Positions 54,101 to 64,000 of a stretch of DNA of 64,000 nucleotides are shown here, piece by piece (within the stretch, counting starts at the first letter, position 1; every line of letters begins with the position of its first letter). The position numbers and the translations under genes are program-made. The DNA comes from Dirofilaria immitis (Eukaryota; Nematoda; Chromadorea; Rhabditida; Onchocercidae), in contig JAKNDB010000092.1 of the NCBI GenBank assembly GCA_024305405.1, positions 3,687,501 to 3,751,500 on the forward strand. Direction: 5' to 3'. Below the pieces are notes generated by a model that saw only the letters and a list, made by a program, of their open reading frames with translations, did no database searches and was not told the DNA's origin.

Positions 54101-57100
54101 TTATGAAGTCAGATTCTTATATTAATAAGAAAAAATTGTTTGGAATGGATTGGTTTTAGAATTTTTTTAGAAAATTTCTTTATTTCTTTGATATTGGGGA
54201 CCAAGGAGGTTCTTTTTCTTCTCAATTTTATAAAAGAACGTCCAAAAATCAATTCAGATTATTATGAAGCATCAAATAATTTGGCGAAGTTCGTTGTATT
54301 TTATTCTTTTGCATTAATTATAGTGCTATTAAAATCTTATTATCGCAATAATTATCGTATCCTTTGTGATTTTGTCATGGTTCGATTTTTTTTTCTTCTC
54401 GTTACCAGGAAGGAAGGATTAAAATTTTATTTTATTTGAAATTGATTGAAAGTAGATTGATCAAATTGCTTGTTTATGTTATTAGAATTAATTTCGACTA
54501 TTTAGTTGATATTTTGTTTTGCTGGTTAAATAAAGAAGAGCGCTTAGCTTAGCTTATTGTACCACCCGTTTTGCATATTTATATTTCTGATGAAGTTGTA
54601 AGGGAAATAAAATTTTCTTTTAAACTTAGTGCTGTAGCTCCATTTGGTTTACAAAATCAGTCGCTAATTGTACTTACAATGATTTCATCTGAATTCCAAA
54701 TTTAAAAAAAAAACCCAATGTTCTGGTATAATTAAAATTTAAAAAGCAGCTTTTCTCGTGATGGCTTTTCGTTATGTCATGCTGTGCATAAATTGAAAGT
54801 GAAAGAGATAACATATTTTATCATTTTTTAAATTATTTCCAATTTTGTTTGCTCTTATCAGCGTCTTTAGCATCTTTATTGCTTTATCAGTTATTGGTGG
54901 TATTTAAAGTTTCTCATGAATGACAGGAATTTTATGGCGGTTTCTTATTCGATTGGTTGTTTTATTTGTTGTTAAAATATAAAGTAATGTTTAATGTTAT
55001 TATTGCTATTGTTTACAAAGTTGGATTATATCCAGAGATGTATGATAACATGCATTCATATAAGAATATTATGTGTAGTGGAATGCGCTCATTGACACAA
55101 TGATCGATGTCGGATGAGAGAAATGGCCTAGCGACTACAACATGCTGTCTTCCTTGGCTTCATTTTCCATGTTTTGGTACTCTCAAGAATACAGCTAATC
55201 ATCCCAAACATGTATTATTTGTTTCTTGTCCATTATTATGTATCTAAAAAAGTTTGCTTTATATCTGTCGTAACAATTGTGGCATTATCATTTGATAGAT
55301 CTAAAAGAACAAGAAAGAAAAGAATGTTTTCGAAAAATTTGAATTTTGAGGATAGAAACTTTCATATTTTCGATGATTTACGAATTTTTCCATTAAATTT
55401 CAGTTTTCTGATGAACTAGTTTATCAGCAAATGAAAATATGATAAGGAAATATAGCAAAAAAATTAGTTTCAATTTATTCATAAAATAAAGTATATTTAG
55501 GAAAATAATTAATTATGAAATGAGAAAAACAGTCCATTTAATGAAAATTAATTAAATTGTAATGTGCTAATTTTCAAGTACTTACTATATAAAATGGATT
55601 ACAAGTAAACAAATTTCATTCACTTTCTGAAATTAGGCAAACTATTTGTTCTAGTAAATATTTGTCCAGTTTCTCTTGGATGTGCATCAATGATAATAAT
55701 CTGTTTTCAATGTAATTATTAATTTAGCTGTAGTAATTACTTTAGTGATTTTTGAATAATAATTTTGTTTTTATTTTTGCTTATAATTTTCAATTCGTTT
55801 TACTTTTTGCCTATTAAGATTGCTTAATTGATAAATCGATCGTCGGTATTTCATTTTAGATGTCTTGCTTTAGAAAATAGGTGAGGTTCTACTGGTGCTG
55901 TGGAATGAAACATATCAGCGGTCGTTCAAAGTCAACGATATTAAAACCATTTAATAATGCTATTCTAATCAAATTTTTACGAATTAACGAATACATTTTG
56001 TGAATTTCTTGAAATCAAGCTAATAGTATTAGTAGGTAGCAAATCTTGCATAAAATTATGCAAATATTCCTTATCAGTTAGTAATTAATGTTAATTATTT
56101 AGGACTTTATTTTTTTTTTTTTAGGCTGATATATCACCCCTTCGGAAGGCAGAAATATCACAGTTACCGGTAGCAGTTAAAGCAGATAATGCTAAACGAA
56201 ATGTGTAAGTTTCGTTTTCCGTAATACGTGACATTGTATCGTTTTCTTAAAAATCTTTTTTCTTGAAAATTTTGGCTAATATCTGATGAATCTCGTACTT
56301 ATAGTTGTATAAATGAAGAAAAAGCGAGAACTTTTCATTAGCTCATTGATATTTCTATGAAGTAAATTTTCATATCATCATAAAAAGGGTAAATTTTCAA
56401 GGGCTTTTTCTCATTCTTATTTTTTTAATTTTCGAAGTAATTTATTTATTTATACCGATTTTATATCTCTTTTCTCATCTTCATTTTAACAGTGTTTTCC
56501 CGCTTCATCTCTGCCCATTTTTGTTCAGCTTCCGATAATTATATTAGTTTCTTTTGATAGTTAATTTTAAATTCTATTCATCATTTCCCAAACTACGCTT
56601 TCACCATAAAATATTGAAATTTCAAACCTAGGATATCATTTAAGCTTTGGCTTTAATTCCAAATTGATCGTATTTTGTTCCAGTTTTTATCCTTTTATAT
56701 TTTATTTCTTGCCATCAGTTCCCATGTTATTTTCCAGTTTATCGTTATTTTGTTCTTTTGATTTTTTCAATGTGTTCATTAGATTTTTTTTACTTATAAT
56801 TTGCACGAATTCACTTCGAAATTCAGGTCAAAATAATTTATGAAAAATGGTTTTTTTAAACGAATATTTAATTCCACTTATTTGTTACTCGCATTTTGCA
56901 TTAGATAATTTGCAATTAAGTTTCGAATTTTTTTGGTATTTAAGAAATGTGATATTCTAGGCTCCCACCAGGCTTACGTTTTGATCATAAATTGGAAATG
57001 GTACTACCTGAGGGAATTAGTGAAAGTGAAAACACAAAGGATCCACATTCAAAGCGAACCAAAATGTATTCTGGATTTTGCTTGCGACCATTTCCAGCTG

Positions 57101-58894
57101 TTCGAGGCAATTATGCCGTTGATTATTCCAGAAAAACAAATATTAAATTACGAAAAGAGAGTTCGTTGCTTTGTTTCTATTGCTTATTTCATATTTAATA
57201 GTTCAAACACATCTTTTTATTTTGTTCATTCCCAGTTTTAATACTTGGTTTTTAAATGGAATTTAATCTGAATACCTTTTACTTTTTGATAAAATTTATT
57301 GATCTTCTGCCTCTTGTTAACAGTTTAAAAAGAATTCTTCTTACGGAAGATTTCAAGCAATAGCATATATTTGTTTGGATTCTTAAATTGCTTTAGCTAA
57401 TTAGTATTATGAAATTTATTAAATAAAAAAAGACAAAGATTTTTGGAGTTCCATTCAAGTAGGCGAAATTAAGATCGAAAAAGAACTACAGATTCCAATT
57501 GCTAATATTATTATCAAAAAAATTAAATTTCTTTTCCTTCAGTATCACAAGGTGATCAGGAAGACGCATTTCTATTGAGTATCGTAGAAGGTTATAGTTC
57601 AGCAACGCTACCAGTAAAACGTATCGGTAATGGAACGCAATCATCATCCGTTCATGAATACGATGCACCACAGTTAATTGTTGCTGAAAATGAAAAAATG
57701 TTTGTGGAAGAAGTAGTCGGTGATCAAGTGGTTGTCAAGGAAAAGTGAGTACTAGAATAATAGAAATATTAGTATGAATTTTTTATACATATTCAACTTC
57801 AAGTTATGAGCATAAATTTACTGTTTGAATTCATTTGTTATTACCGCTTTCGAATTTTTGACAGTTCAACTATCACGAGTATAGATAAGAGTTTATTATT
57901 ACTTTCGAGGCGTTGACTGCCAAATCTGTCAATTTCTTTCTTTAATTCCATATGGCATGCAAATTGCGCCATAATTATATGTAATCAATGAATGATTATA
58001 AGTTTTCTCATTGCAGCTAATCATATTGCTATTTTCTGCAGATTTGAGATATTATTATTAGAAATGATTAGAGATTATAGGGATATTTGAAGACGACTTT
58101 ACATTATTTTCTCGAAGAAGAATCGAGTAATATAATATAAATATGACAATAGTTGAGTAAAAGTGATGTATATCTTTGGATTTGAAACTTACAGCCACTT
58201 TTTCTTGATTCAGATGCAGGCACAGTTAGATGATGTCAAATAAATTAAATTAATTGATAGTTCAAATGAATAATGCTCACTGCCTAGACTTATCTTCGTT
58301 TGCTTCGATTCTGCATCATGATAGCATGTACACCATATTTTTTTCTTTTTAGAAAAAATTTTTTTGTGAAGTTTTGAAATAATCAAAAATATTTCAAGTA
58401 TTATTTGTCGTAGTGGGGCGATCATTTCTGAATTCTCACAGAATTCTCGGATTTTACTTGATCAGATATGTAATCTAACATATCTTATTTTTTGCAGAAG
58501 TCTTGTCGATACAGTTTACGCACTAAGAGATCAACTTAACAATGTACAGAAGGTAAATCTAATTTTGCTTGCTTCATTTTGAAATTTAATTCTTCCCTTG
58601 CGTAACATTAAAGTAAATTAGGGATATAAGCGGCACTATTTCTTGTCATTAAACCGTGATTTAAAATTTCTATCTTACAGATGAAGCGCCAAGAAATTAT
58701 TTTAAGATTTAATTTTTTTCGTTCAGGAATTAATTCAATTAAATAAAACGATTGATCGAGAGCAAAAATCTCGACGTCGTCTAGAAGAAATGGTTAGAAC
58801 GACTATGTCAGCAACTGCAGCTGCAGCATCAACAACAGCAGGGACAGACAGTTTTAACAAATATAACATCCAAAGCACCATTGTCAGCACGTGA
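45149..58894 (+). CDS. pix-1: PIX-family RhoGEF (SH3-DH-PH-coiled coil)
   Basis: Fourteen exons: 45,149-45,325; 45,795-45,921; 46,046-46,194; 46,762-46,856; 47,090-47,320; 47,511-47,700; 47,917-48,090; 48,394-48,535; 49,180-49,346; 56,125-56,204; 56,961-57,160; 57,543-57,744; 58,498-58,552; 58,727-58,894. Product is about 718 residues (702 from the second Met at 45,197, which follows a TTTTCAG). Domains are SH3 (about 44-99; [20 protein letters not shown]), DH (about 150-345; [12 protein letters not shown] and [15 protein letters not shown]), PH (about 362-455; [12 protein letters not shown], ending ELERWVEAF), a divergent linker, and the C-terminal coiled coil with the family hallmark [14 protein letters not shown]. 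It is the exchange factor for Rac/Cdc42 that binds PAK through SH3 and GIT proteins, at cortex and adhesions. Exons 7 and 8 each need a one-base change in a homopolymer to stay open. Intron 9 is 6.8 kb. The exon 3 acceptor is the least certain. Identity is firm. Confidence 0.95.
45171..45177 (+). promoter_or_regulatory. TTTTCAG acceptor near the PIX start
   Basis: A perfect nematode acceptor lies between two in-frame ATGs, at 45,149 and 45,197. If used for spliced-leader addition, translation would begin at 45,197 ([10 protein letters not shown]), removing 16 residues. If not, 45,149 is the start. The site therefore decides the N terminus. Confidence 0.45.
49347..56124 (+). other. 6.8-kb intron 9 of PIX
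   Basis: This stretch separates the end of the PH-domain exon (ATG|GTTAGT) from the linker exon (TTTTTTAG|GCT). Both ends are phase 0. I looked for nested genes on both strands and found only AT-driven open frames up to 99 codons (for example 54,140-54,439), without domains or credible splice partners. A GAT-type microsatellite lies at 50,511-50,595. Alternative linker exons could be hidden here. Confidence 0.6.
50511..50595. repeat. interrupted GAT microsatellite
   Basis: Imperfect GATGGTA and GATAGT units run for about 85 bases inside PIX intron 9. Confidence 0.7.
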
Positions 58895-60878
58895 TTAATA
58901 GAGTGCAAATAATTCAGTGTTACATTCTCCGTTTTTTTTTTAATTTTTGATTTTCAATGACTATCATTTATTATTGTGCCTTGCCATTACTCGAACAGCA
59001 CAATATTTGTAAGAATCGGTAAACGAATAGACTTTGTCAAGATTGTTATCGATATCTCAATTATTCGAAAATGGCTTCACTATAAGTTTTCAAGTTGAAT
59101 ATTCGAAATAAGCCTTCAGCATCAGCAATCATTTATGTTACTGTACTTTATTATTAAATTGCAGATTAATTAATATAATTAAACGAAAAATTGCAAATAG
59201 AATATCGCATTTCATAATAAATAGAGATGCAAAATAATTCATGAGACATTTAGATATCGATTTGAATTCAGTTGCGAAGTCAACACAGCTTTTTTCTGGT
59301 TATGCTTTAAGATCTTTAATTGGCCACTAGTTATACTGTATTTTATCTTACAATATATTTGATTAAGATTCGATTAGAATTATTATGTTATTTTCTGCTT
59401 GAAATATTAACAAGTGTACTCTAAGTGAGAGCTAATTAAAAAGGTTTCCGAAGATTATGAGATTCCTTTGTTGATTTTTTCTTTATTTCTTCAGGTCATT
59501 CATGAAACTATGCATATGTAATGAAGTAATTATGTTGTATGCCTACATTTTACTATCTTTACATATTATACTGCTATAGAAGGATATTTAAATCATTTGC
59601 TTTTTTTCAGAATTACTTTATTATTGTTTCTTTTGTTTTCTTTTCTCCCTTCTTAGAAATGTAGCAGATAAGCCATTTTTCTAATATATTAATGTATTAT
59701 ATGTATTGTTGCTTGCTGTGATTTTAATTTGCATAATTTGCTATTTTTTATTCAGATAATATAGCTATTATTTATATTATTAGCGTAATACTTCATTCTT
59801 TTTATGATATTTATATTTTCACATATGATATCAATAAAGGAAGCAAGGAAGCGAATCGATTATTGAATTGGGAAATCAAAATTTTAGGTATTTCATTATC
59901 TGTTCATCTTTCTTTATTCCATTCATTTATATCTTCCCTCATCTGTCGTGGGAAAAATAAGGTGAAATTCGACTGATTAATTTTCGAGAAAGAAGTTAAT
60001 TTTTTTATTCGATGTTTAGAAATTTAACTATAACGTTATGTTATTTTTCTTGTTTCCTTGATTTAAATTCGCAAGTTTGCGAATATTATTATTCTGACAC
60101 AGTTATCGAAATTCTCATATCGGCAAAGTTTTTCTGAACTTGTTTATCCATAACTTTGTGGTTTATTGCTACTTACTGTTAATTCGTATCACAAAAGATT
60201 GTCCATATAATAAGTTATTGATTGTTTAATTTTTGTTACTGAGTTTTCTCAAATTTCGGTTAACCATTATTAATTGATTGGAATTATCTTAATTATGAAG
60301 TAACTTCCGGAAACTTCTTGCACTATGCCTTGCAAATAAGACCTGAGGAATTTACTCGGCAGATAAGTAGATGTTTATTCAATGTTTAAATATCCGTGTG
60401 AAACTTGACTTCTGATCAGCTTGTTTTTACTTAATCATTTCGTTTCTTGAGATATAGTTTTTATTCCCTTAGGTATTTTATTTGTTTTGAACTTATTATT
60501 ACTTTGCTTTTGAAATTAGATTATAATGTATGTTTATACTCTATTAGAGAAATTATTTATTTAATGAGTTTTGTATAGAAAGTGAACTTTTTTAAAAGTT
60601 TTTGAGAAGTTTTAGTGTAAAGTTAATGAAAAAGGTAGATATTGATTTAAAAGATTTTCTTATTTTTCTATATATCACATATTTTGCTTCGCTATTATGA
60701 TTATTGTATTATATTGCATTATAACCATAAAAGGTTCGCAAATTTCAGATTAATCGGAAGTTGAAATTTATTTCGTATCTTGAGGTTCTTGTTATGTCTT
60801 AAGATGCCTTAATATTTCGCTAAATATGATTCATATATTTGTTTATTGTATTACCGAATTTATAGAATAAAATTTGGT
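58895..60878. other. PIX 3' UTR and intergenic
   Basis: A candidate plus-strand AATAAA lies at 59,216-59,221, about 320 bases after the PIX stop. No open frame in the rest of the stretch looks coding. Confidence 0.5.
59216..59221 (+). terminator. candidate PIX poly(A) signal
   Basis: Canonical AATAAA about 320 bases downstream of the TGA at 58,892-58,894. Other AT-rich variants lie nearby, so the choice is uncertain. Confidence 0.35.
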
Positions 60879-61742
60879 TTAAAGTGCAGAAGTGCGATTC
60901 ATTATATATGTTTCAGTGCTAACAGCATATCGGACAAGCAACTCAGAAAACACTTGAGTACAATGATCTTCATTTAATTATAGTATTGTTATCGAAAAAA
61001 TTTGATTAGAAAAGAAATTTTATGATTGATTATAATGGCTGCGCTCATTAATGTATTACAAAACTTAGCGTATTAAGGTTTAATCACCCAAGTTTGAGAT
61101 CGGTATCTTTGAATTTTGTCTTTGACAACGTTTGGAGCTTAAGTGGAAATAAAGAATTTGCAACTCTGTGTACCTTGTTGCAACGCAAAAGAGGAAGAAT
61201 TCGTCACTACAAGTGCTTTTTGCAAGGATTTTTTTATTAAAAAAACAACATTAGTAATTGAATTTGGACTTTAATCCATTATAAAAATCGAAACTCTATT
61301 AATTTGGATTAAAGTAGTTTAATTGTTCCATTTTATTTACGGATGGAAATTTTATCTTGTTTTAATTGATTTGCAGAAAAGTTGTTTAATTAATCAAATT
61401 ACTATTATATTCCATCGCATAAAATAACGTTGGCAATCAGATATAAATTCTTCAAATATAAAAGTTGAAATTTTACTGATTCAATTCATTTCAGTTTAAT
61501 ATAAATTAATCAGTTCGTTTTGACTCAAAGAATTGGAAATTGTTTATCTTAGCTCATTTTTTCTCAAATTTTCGAACAAAAATGCATAATTCGTGTCATC
61601 TCTTTCAGTTATTCCGTTATTTTACAATGGCTTCAATCGGATATCACACTTTCAATCACCATCACAGTCTACGGGCCGTATTTTTATTATCTCGCCATAG
61701 CGATGACCGCCTTTGTTTCAACGACACCGAAAATCTTTCCAT
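60879..61742 (-). CDS. tentative three-exon small protein
   Basis: Minus-strand exons 61,673-61,742, 61,174-61,215 and 60,879-60,952 join in phase to give 61 residues. They begin MERFSVSLKQRRSSLWRDN and end TETYIMNRTSAL. The first exon follows a GTTCACAG acceptor eight bases from the ATG, which would suit spliced-leader addition, and a minus-strand AATAAA (60,842-60,847) lies about 30 bases past the stop. The first exon sits in a patch unusually rich in G and C for this window. Against the model, exons are short, the acceptors of exons 2 and 3 are ordinary, and the same patch is open on the plus strand in two frames, one hydrophobic (ITITVYGPYFYYLAIAM). I do not recognise a family. Confidence 0.28.
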
Positions 61743-63240
61743 CCTTTCTGTGAACGTTAGTATCATAAAATTGATTCGTGTACAACGCGTCTATCATTGC
61801 CTTTCTTGATTTCATCCTTTTCTAATTTTTTTAATTTCCAATTTAAAATGATTAATGCAATAAAAATTTGCGAAAAAATTAGCTCTGCGCTTCTTCCATT
61901 GCTTTTTGATTTTCTTCTTTATCAATTTTTATTGATTTTCAATTTGGAATGATTTAAGTAGGATGGTTTGAAATTATGTTTGGGTTAAGCAAAATGATTA
62001 AGCTTGGGCGAGACTAAGCATTCAATCAGAATGGATGCTAATTGTTCAATTACCGATTAGCTGTCTCATGCATTTTTTTCTTCGGTCTGTTTGCTTTTTG
62101 TTTATTCTTTCTATTTTTCTGCTTAAATTATAAATCCATTTTTTAAGTAATAATCAATAAAAATGAAATATGCAGAAAAATGGACTTAAAAATACATTTA
62201 GGTATGCAACTGCTTATCCTATATATTTCATCTCTCCATTTACCTAATTTTTTATTCTAATTTGTTTTTTTTCTGTCAGAAGTTTGCAGGTTTTTTCTTA
62301 TTCTTAACAATTTTTGTCTAGGATGCCTAATACTCTTGGGATTGAGAGTAGAATACCTTAATATTTTGTAATTGTAGTTGTAATAAATGACTGTAGTTTT
62401 TGGAAAAAGAAATCATGACATAAAGTTGCAGAGAATTACGATTTAATTATCGAAACTTGTTTCAAATTTATTTTTCTTTTCTTCGTTTGTTTTTAATGAC
62501 GAATAGTTCATTTTATTTTTTTCTTTTTGGATAATTTGTTTACTTCTTTTCGCTTGAATGTGAATGACTTATTTATTTTCAATGATAGTATTATTTTAAC
62601 TTTGTTTTTTTGGCATGCGACAATTTCTTGACATATGACCAATGTTTATAAGCTATTTCATTTTATCTTATAGTAAAAAGTAATATGCTTCATTAAGAGA
62701 AAATTCAAAATTTTGTTTATCGAAGCATTAATGCTTTGCCTGTAGAAAATTAGAAAAAATTATTAAAATAATAACATAATGGGTAAATGAAGGAATACGT
62801 AAATGTGATAAATTCATTTCATTACAAATGATCTGAATCTCTCATTCGATCGGTTTATGCTGTCTTTTCCGAGAAACCTTAATATTGAAAAAATTTGAAA
62901 TAATAGTAATAAACTGGTTAGAAGACACAAATATGTTAATTATATTTCAAAGGTGATTGATCTTTTTTTCTATTGATTGATTATTAACATATTTCCTAAA
63001 TAAAAAAATCTTAACGAGAAAATTGCAATTATTCTTGTTAATGAGAAAAGAGGAAAGAAAATTTCGAATGCATGTCATTCTTGTAAAATTTTTCAATGTT
63101 ATTCATTGTTTTAAATGTGTAATGGAAATTTTTTACAAAAATCATAAATATCGCCGATATTTTCGTCTTTTTTTCTTTTTAATGAATTTTTGTTTCTTTT
63201 TATTAAGATTGTTTTACCAAATTGTTCATTTTTGTTCAAA
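61743..63240. other. intergenic, nothing recognised
   Basis: AT-rich sequence with pyrimidine runs. A 73-codon frame ending at 63,244 just upstream of the next gene is Phe/Lys-rich and not credible. The promoter of the gene at 63,241 should be here. Confidence 0.5.
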
Positions 63241-63561
63241 ATGAGCAATACCGTTAGGTATTTTCGATTTTTGTTCGCCATCGTCATTGTAATCGATTCA
63301 GGCGCTAAAAATCCTACTAAAGCTAAACCTGAAGCAATTCGATCGTTTCATTCATCTGCGTTATGGTTGCATAATCACCATAAAAGAGGATTCGAAATGA
63401 TAACAATTGATGGAAGCAAGTTTGGCATCGATTCATCAAAATATCCGCTTGCTCGAAAAGATGATTCAATTGTGGATGATTTCCATGGCACTAAAGTTGG
63501 TAAAGTTGATGATTGTTTAGGATTAAGCAATTTTTGGCGGTTTTGCGGATTAAAAGATTAG
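63241..63561 (+). CDS. secreted peptide precursor, function unknown
   Basis: A 106-residue single-exon frame. I start it at 63,241 (AAAATGAGC) rather than the upstream in-frame ATG at 63,190, because this gives a clean signal peptide (MSNTVRYFRFLFAIVIVIDS then GA). The rest is hydrophilic, has a dibasic site (HHKRG) about 47 residues in, and ends with a two-Cys segment DDCLGLSNFWRFCGLKD, suggesting one disulphide loop of nine residues. Signal peptide, dibasic site and a small Cys loop are the usual parts of a neuropeptide or peptide hormone precursor. The FWRFC core recalls somatostatin/urotensin-like loops, but I would not claim homology. It could also be the first exon of a longer gene or an unrelated secreted protein. 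A plus AATAAA lies at 63,741-63,746. Confidence 0.55.
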   Translation: MSNTVRYFRFLFAIVIVIDSGAKNPTKAKPEAIRSFHSSALWLHNHHKRGFEMITIDGSKFGIDSSKYPLARKDDSIVDDFHGTKVGKVDDCLGLSNFWRFCGLKD

Positions 63562-64000
63562 TTTTGGTTAGATAAGAGATTTCAAATTTGACCAAGAAAT
63601 TTCAGAACTTAATTTTATTCTCTCTGAAAGTTTCTTCATTTTCTCGTGGCTGTATAAGGATTTTATCCATACCTATGTATTGTTAAATGTTTCAAATTAA
63701 ATTAAAATCTTTTAGATAATCTAACATCTTTGAGACATAAAATAAAACATTTAAACTGCTTGTTATAGAACATAATCCTTATCTTTTAAATGTAAAAAAT
63801 AATTCTACTAATATATTTTTCTTTTGGTTCAGATTATTTATTCTCCTCTTCTATTTTCCTATAAAATTGATTTTCCATTATTTTTGTTAATGAATGTTTG
63901 ATTATTCCTTATTAATTTCAAATTAGTCCAAAATTATCATTTTTGATGTTATTAAATTGACTTCATTCACCCTAATTCTCCTTGTCCTCCTCTAACTGAA
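63562..64000. other. 3' UTR and intergenic
   Basis: After the stop at 63,561 there is AT-rich sequence with one candidate poly(A) signal at 63,741-63,746. Nothing else is seen to the window end. Confidence 0.5.

Noticed and set aside
54140..54439. 99-codon open frame in PIX intron 9
   Set aside because: AT-driven hydrophobic composition, no start context, no domain, not supported as a nested gene.

Overview
This window reads as nuclear DNA of a nematode, most likely a filarial or other spirurid worm. The sequence is very AT-rich. Genes are split into many small exons with introns from about 100 bases to 6.8 kb. Acceptors are mostly of the TTTTCAG type, and two genes have a possible spliced-leader acceptor just upstream of the start codon. 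The recognisable proteins fit this placement (an INF-1-like eIF4A, a PIX-1-like RhoGEF, a nematode-style S1 protease). No bacterial, viral, CRISPR, rRNA or tRNA feature was seen. The species cannot be named from the sequence alone.

Layout. Positions 1 to about 24,000 are almost gene-free: microsatellites, decayed tandem repeats, hairpins, one pair of inverted repeats shaped like a MITE, and one short BEL/Pao-like retroelement relic. A small cysteine-rich type I membrane protein lies at 24,003-25,615 (+), followed by a 34-bp repeat in three copies and weak zinc-finger-like fragments at 26,937-27,251. An S1 serine protease with a full His/Asp/Ser triad spans 30,909-33,980 (-), with an ambiguous signal-peptide or cysteine-rich exon at 30,354-30,551 (-) beyond its 3' end. 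A small divergent SH2-like protein lies at 35,741-37,864 (+). It converges on eIF4A (inf-1) at 38,799-42,624 (-). The RhoGEF PIX (pix-1, SH3-DH-PH-coiled coil) runs from 45,149 to 58,894 (+), divergent from eIF4A across about 2.5 kb. A tentative three-exon gene lies at 60,879-61,742 (-), and a secreted-peptide precursor at 63,241-63,561 (+).

How the genes work together. They do not form one pathway. eIF4A is the cap-complex RNA helicase of translation initiation. PIX activates Rac/Cdc42-type GTPases and binds PAK and GIT partners. The protease and the two small secreted or membrane proteins belong to the worm's secretory repertoire. The SH2-like protein may be a phosphotyrosine reader.

The strongest unexpected signal concerns sequence integrity. 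Three coding exons in two highly conserved genes (eIF4A once, PIX twice) lose frame at a G or A homopolymer, and each is cured by changing the run length by one base. Two protease introns end in CG where AG is required, and both would be repaired by one restored A. The gene models are otherwise phase-perfect. The simplest reading is residual single-base assembly errors, mostly drop-outs, so these genes should not be called pseudogenes before reads are checked. One eIF4A intron also appears to use a GC donor. No convincing new biological system was found. The most useful leads are the small secreted and membrane proteins, the MITE-like element, the decayed tandem arrays and the palindrome abutting the protease stop codon.
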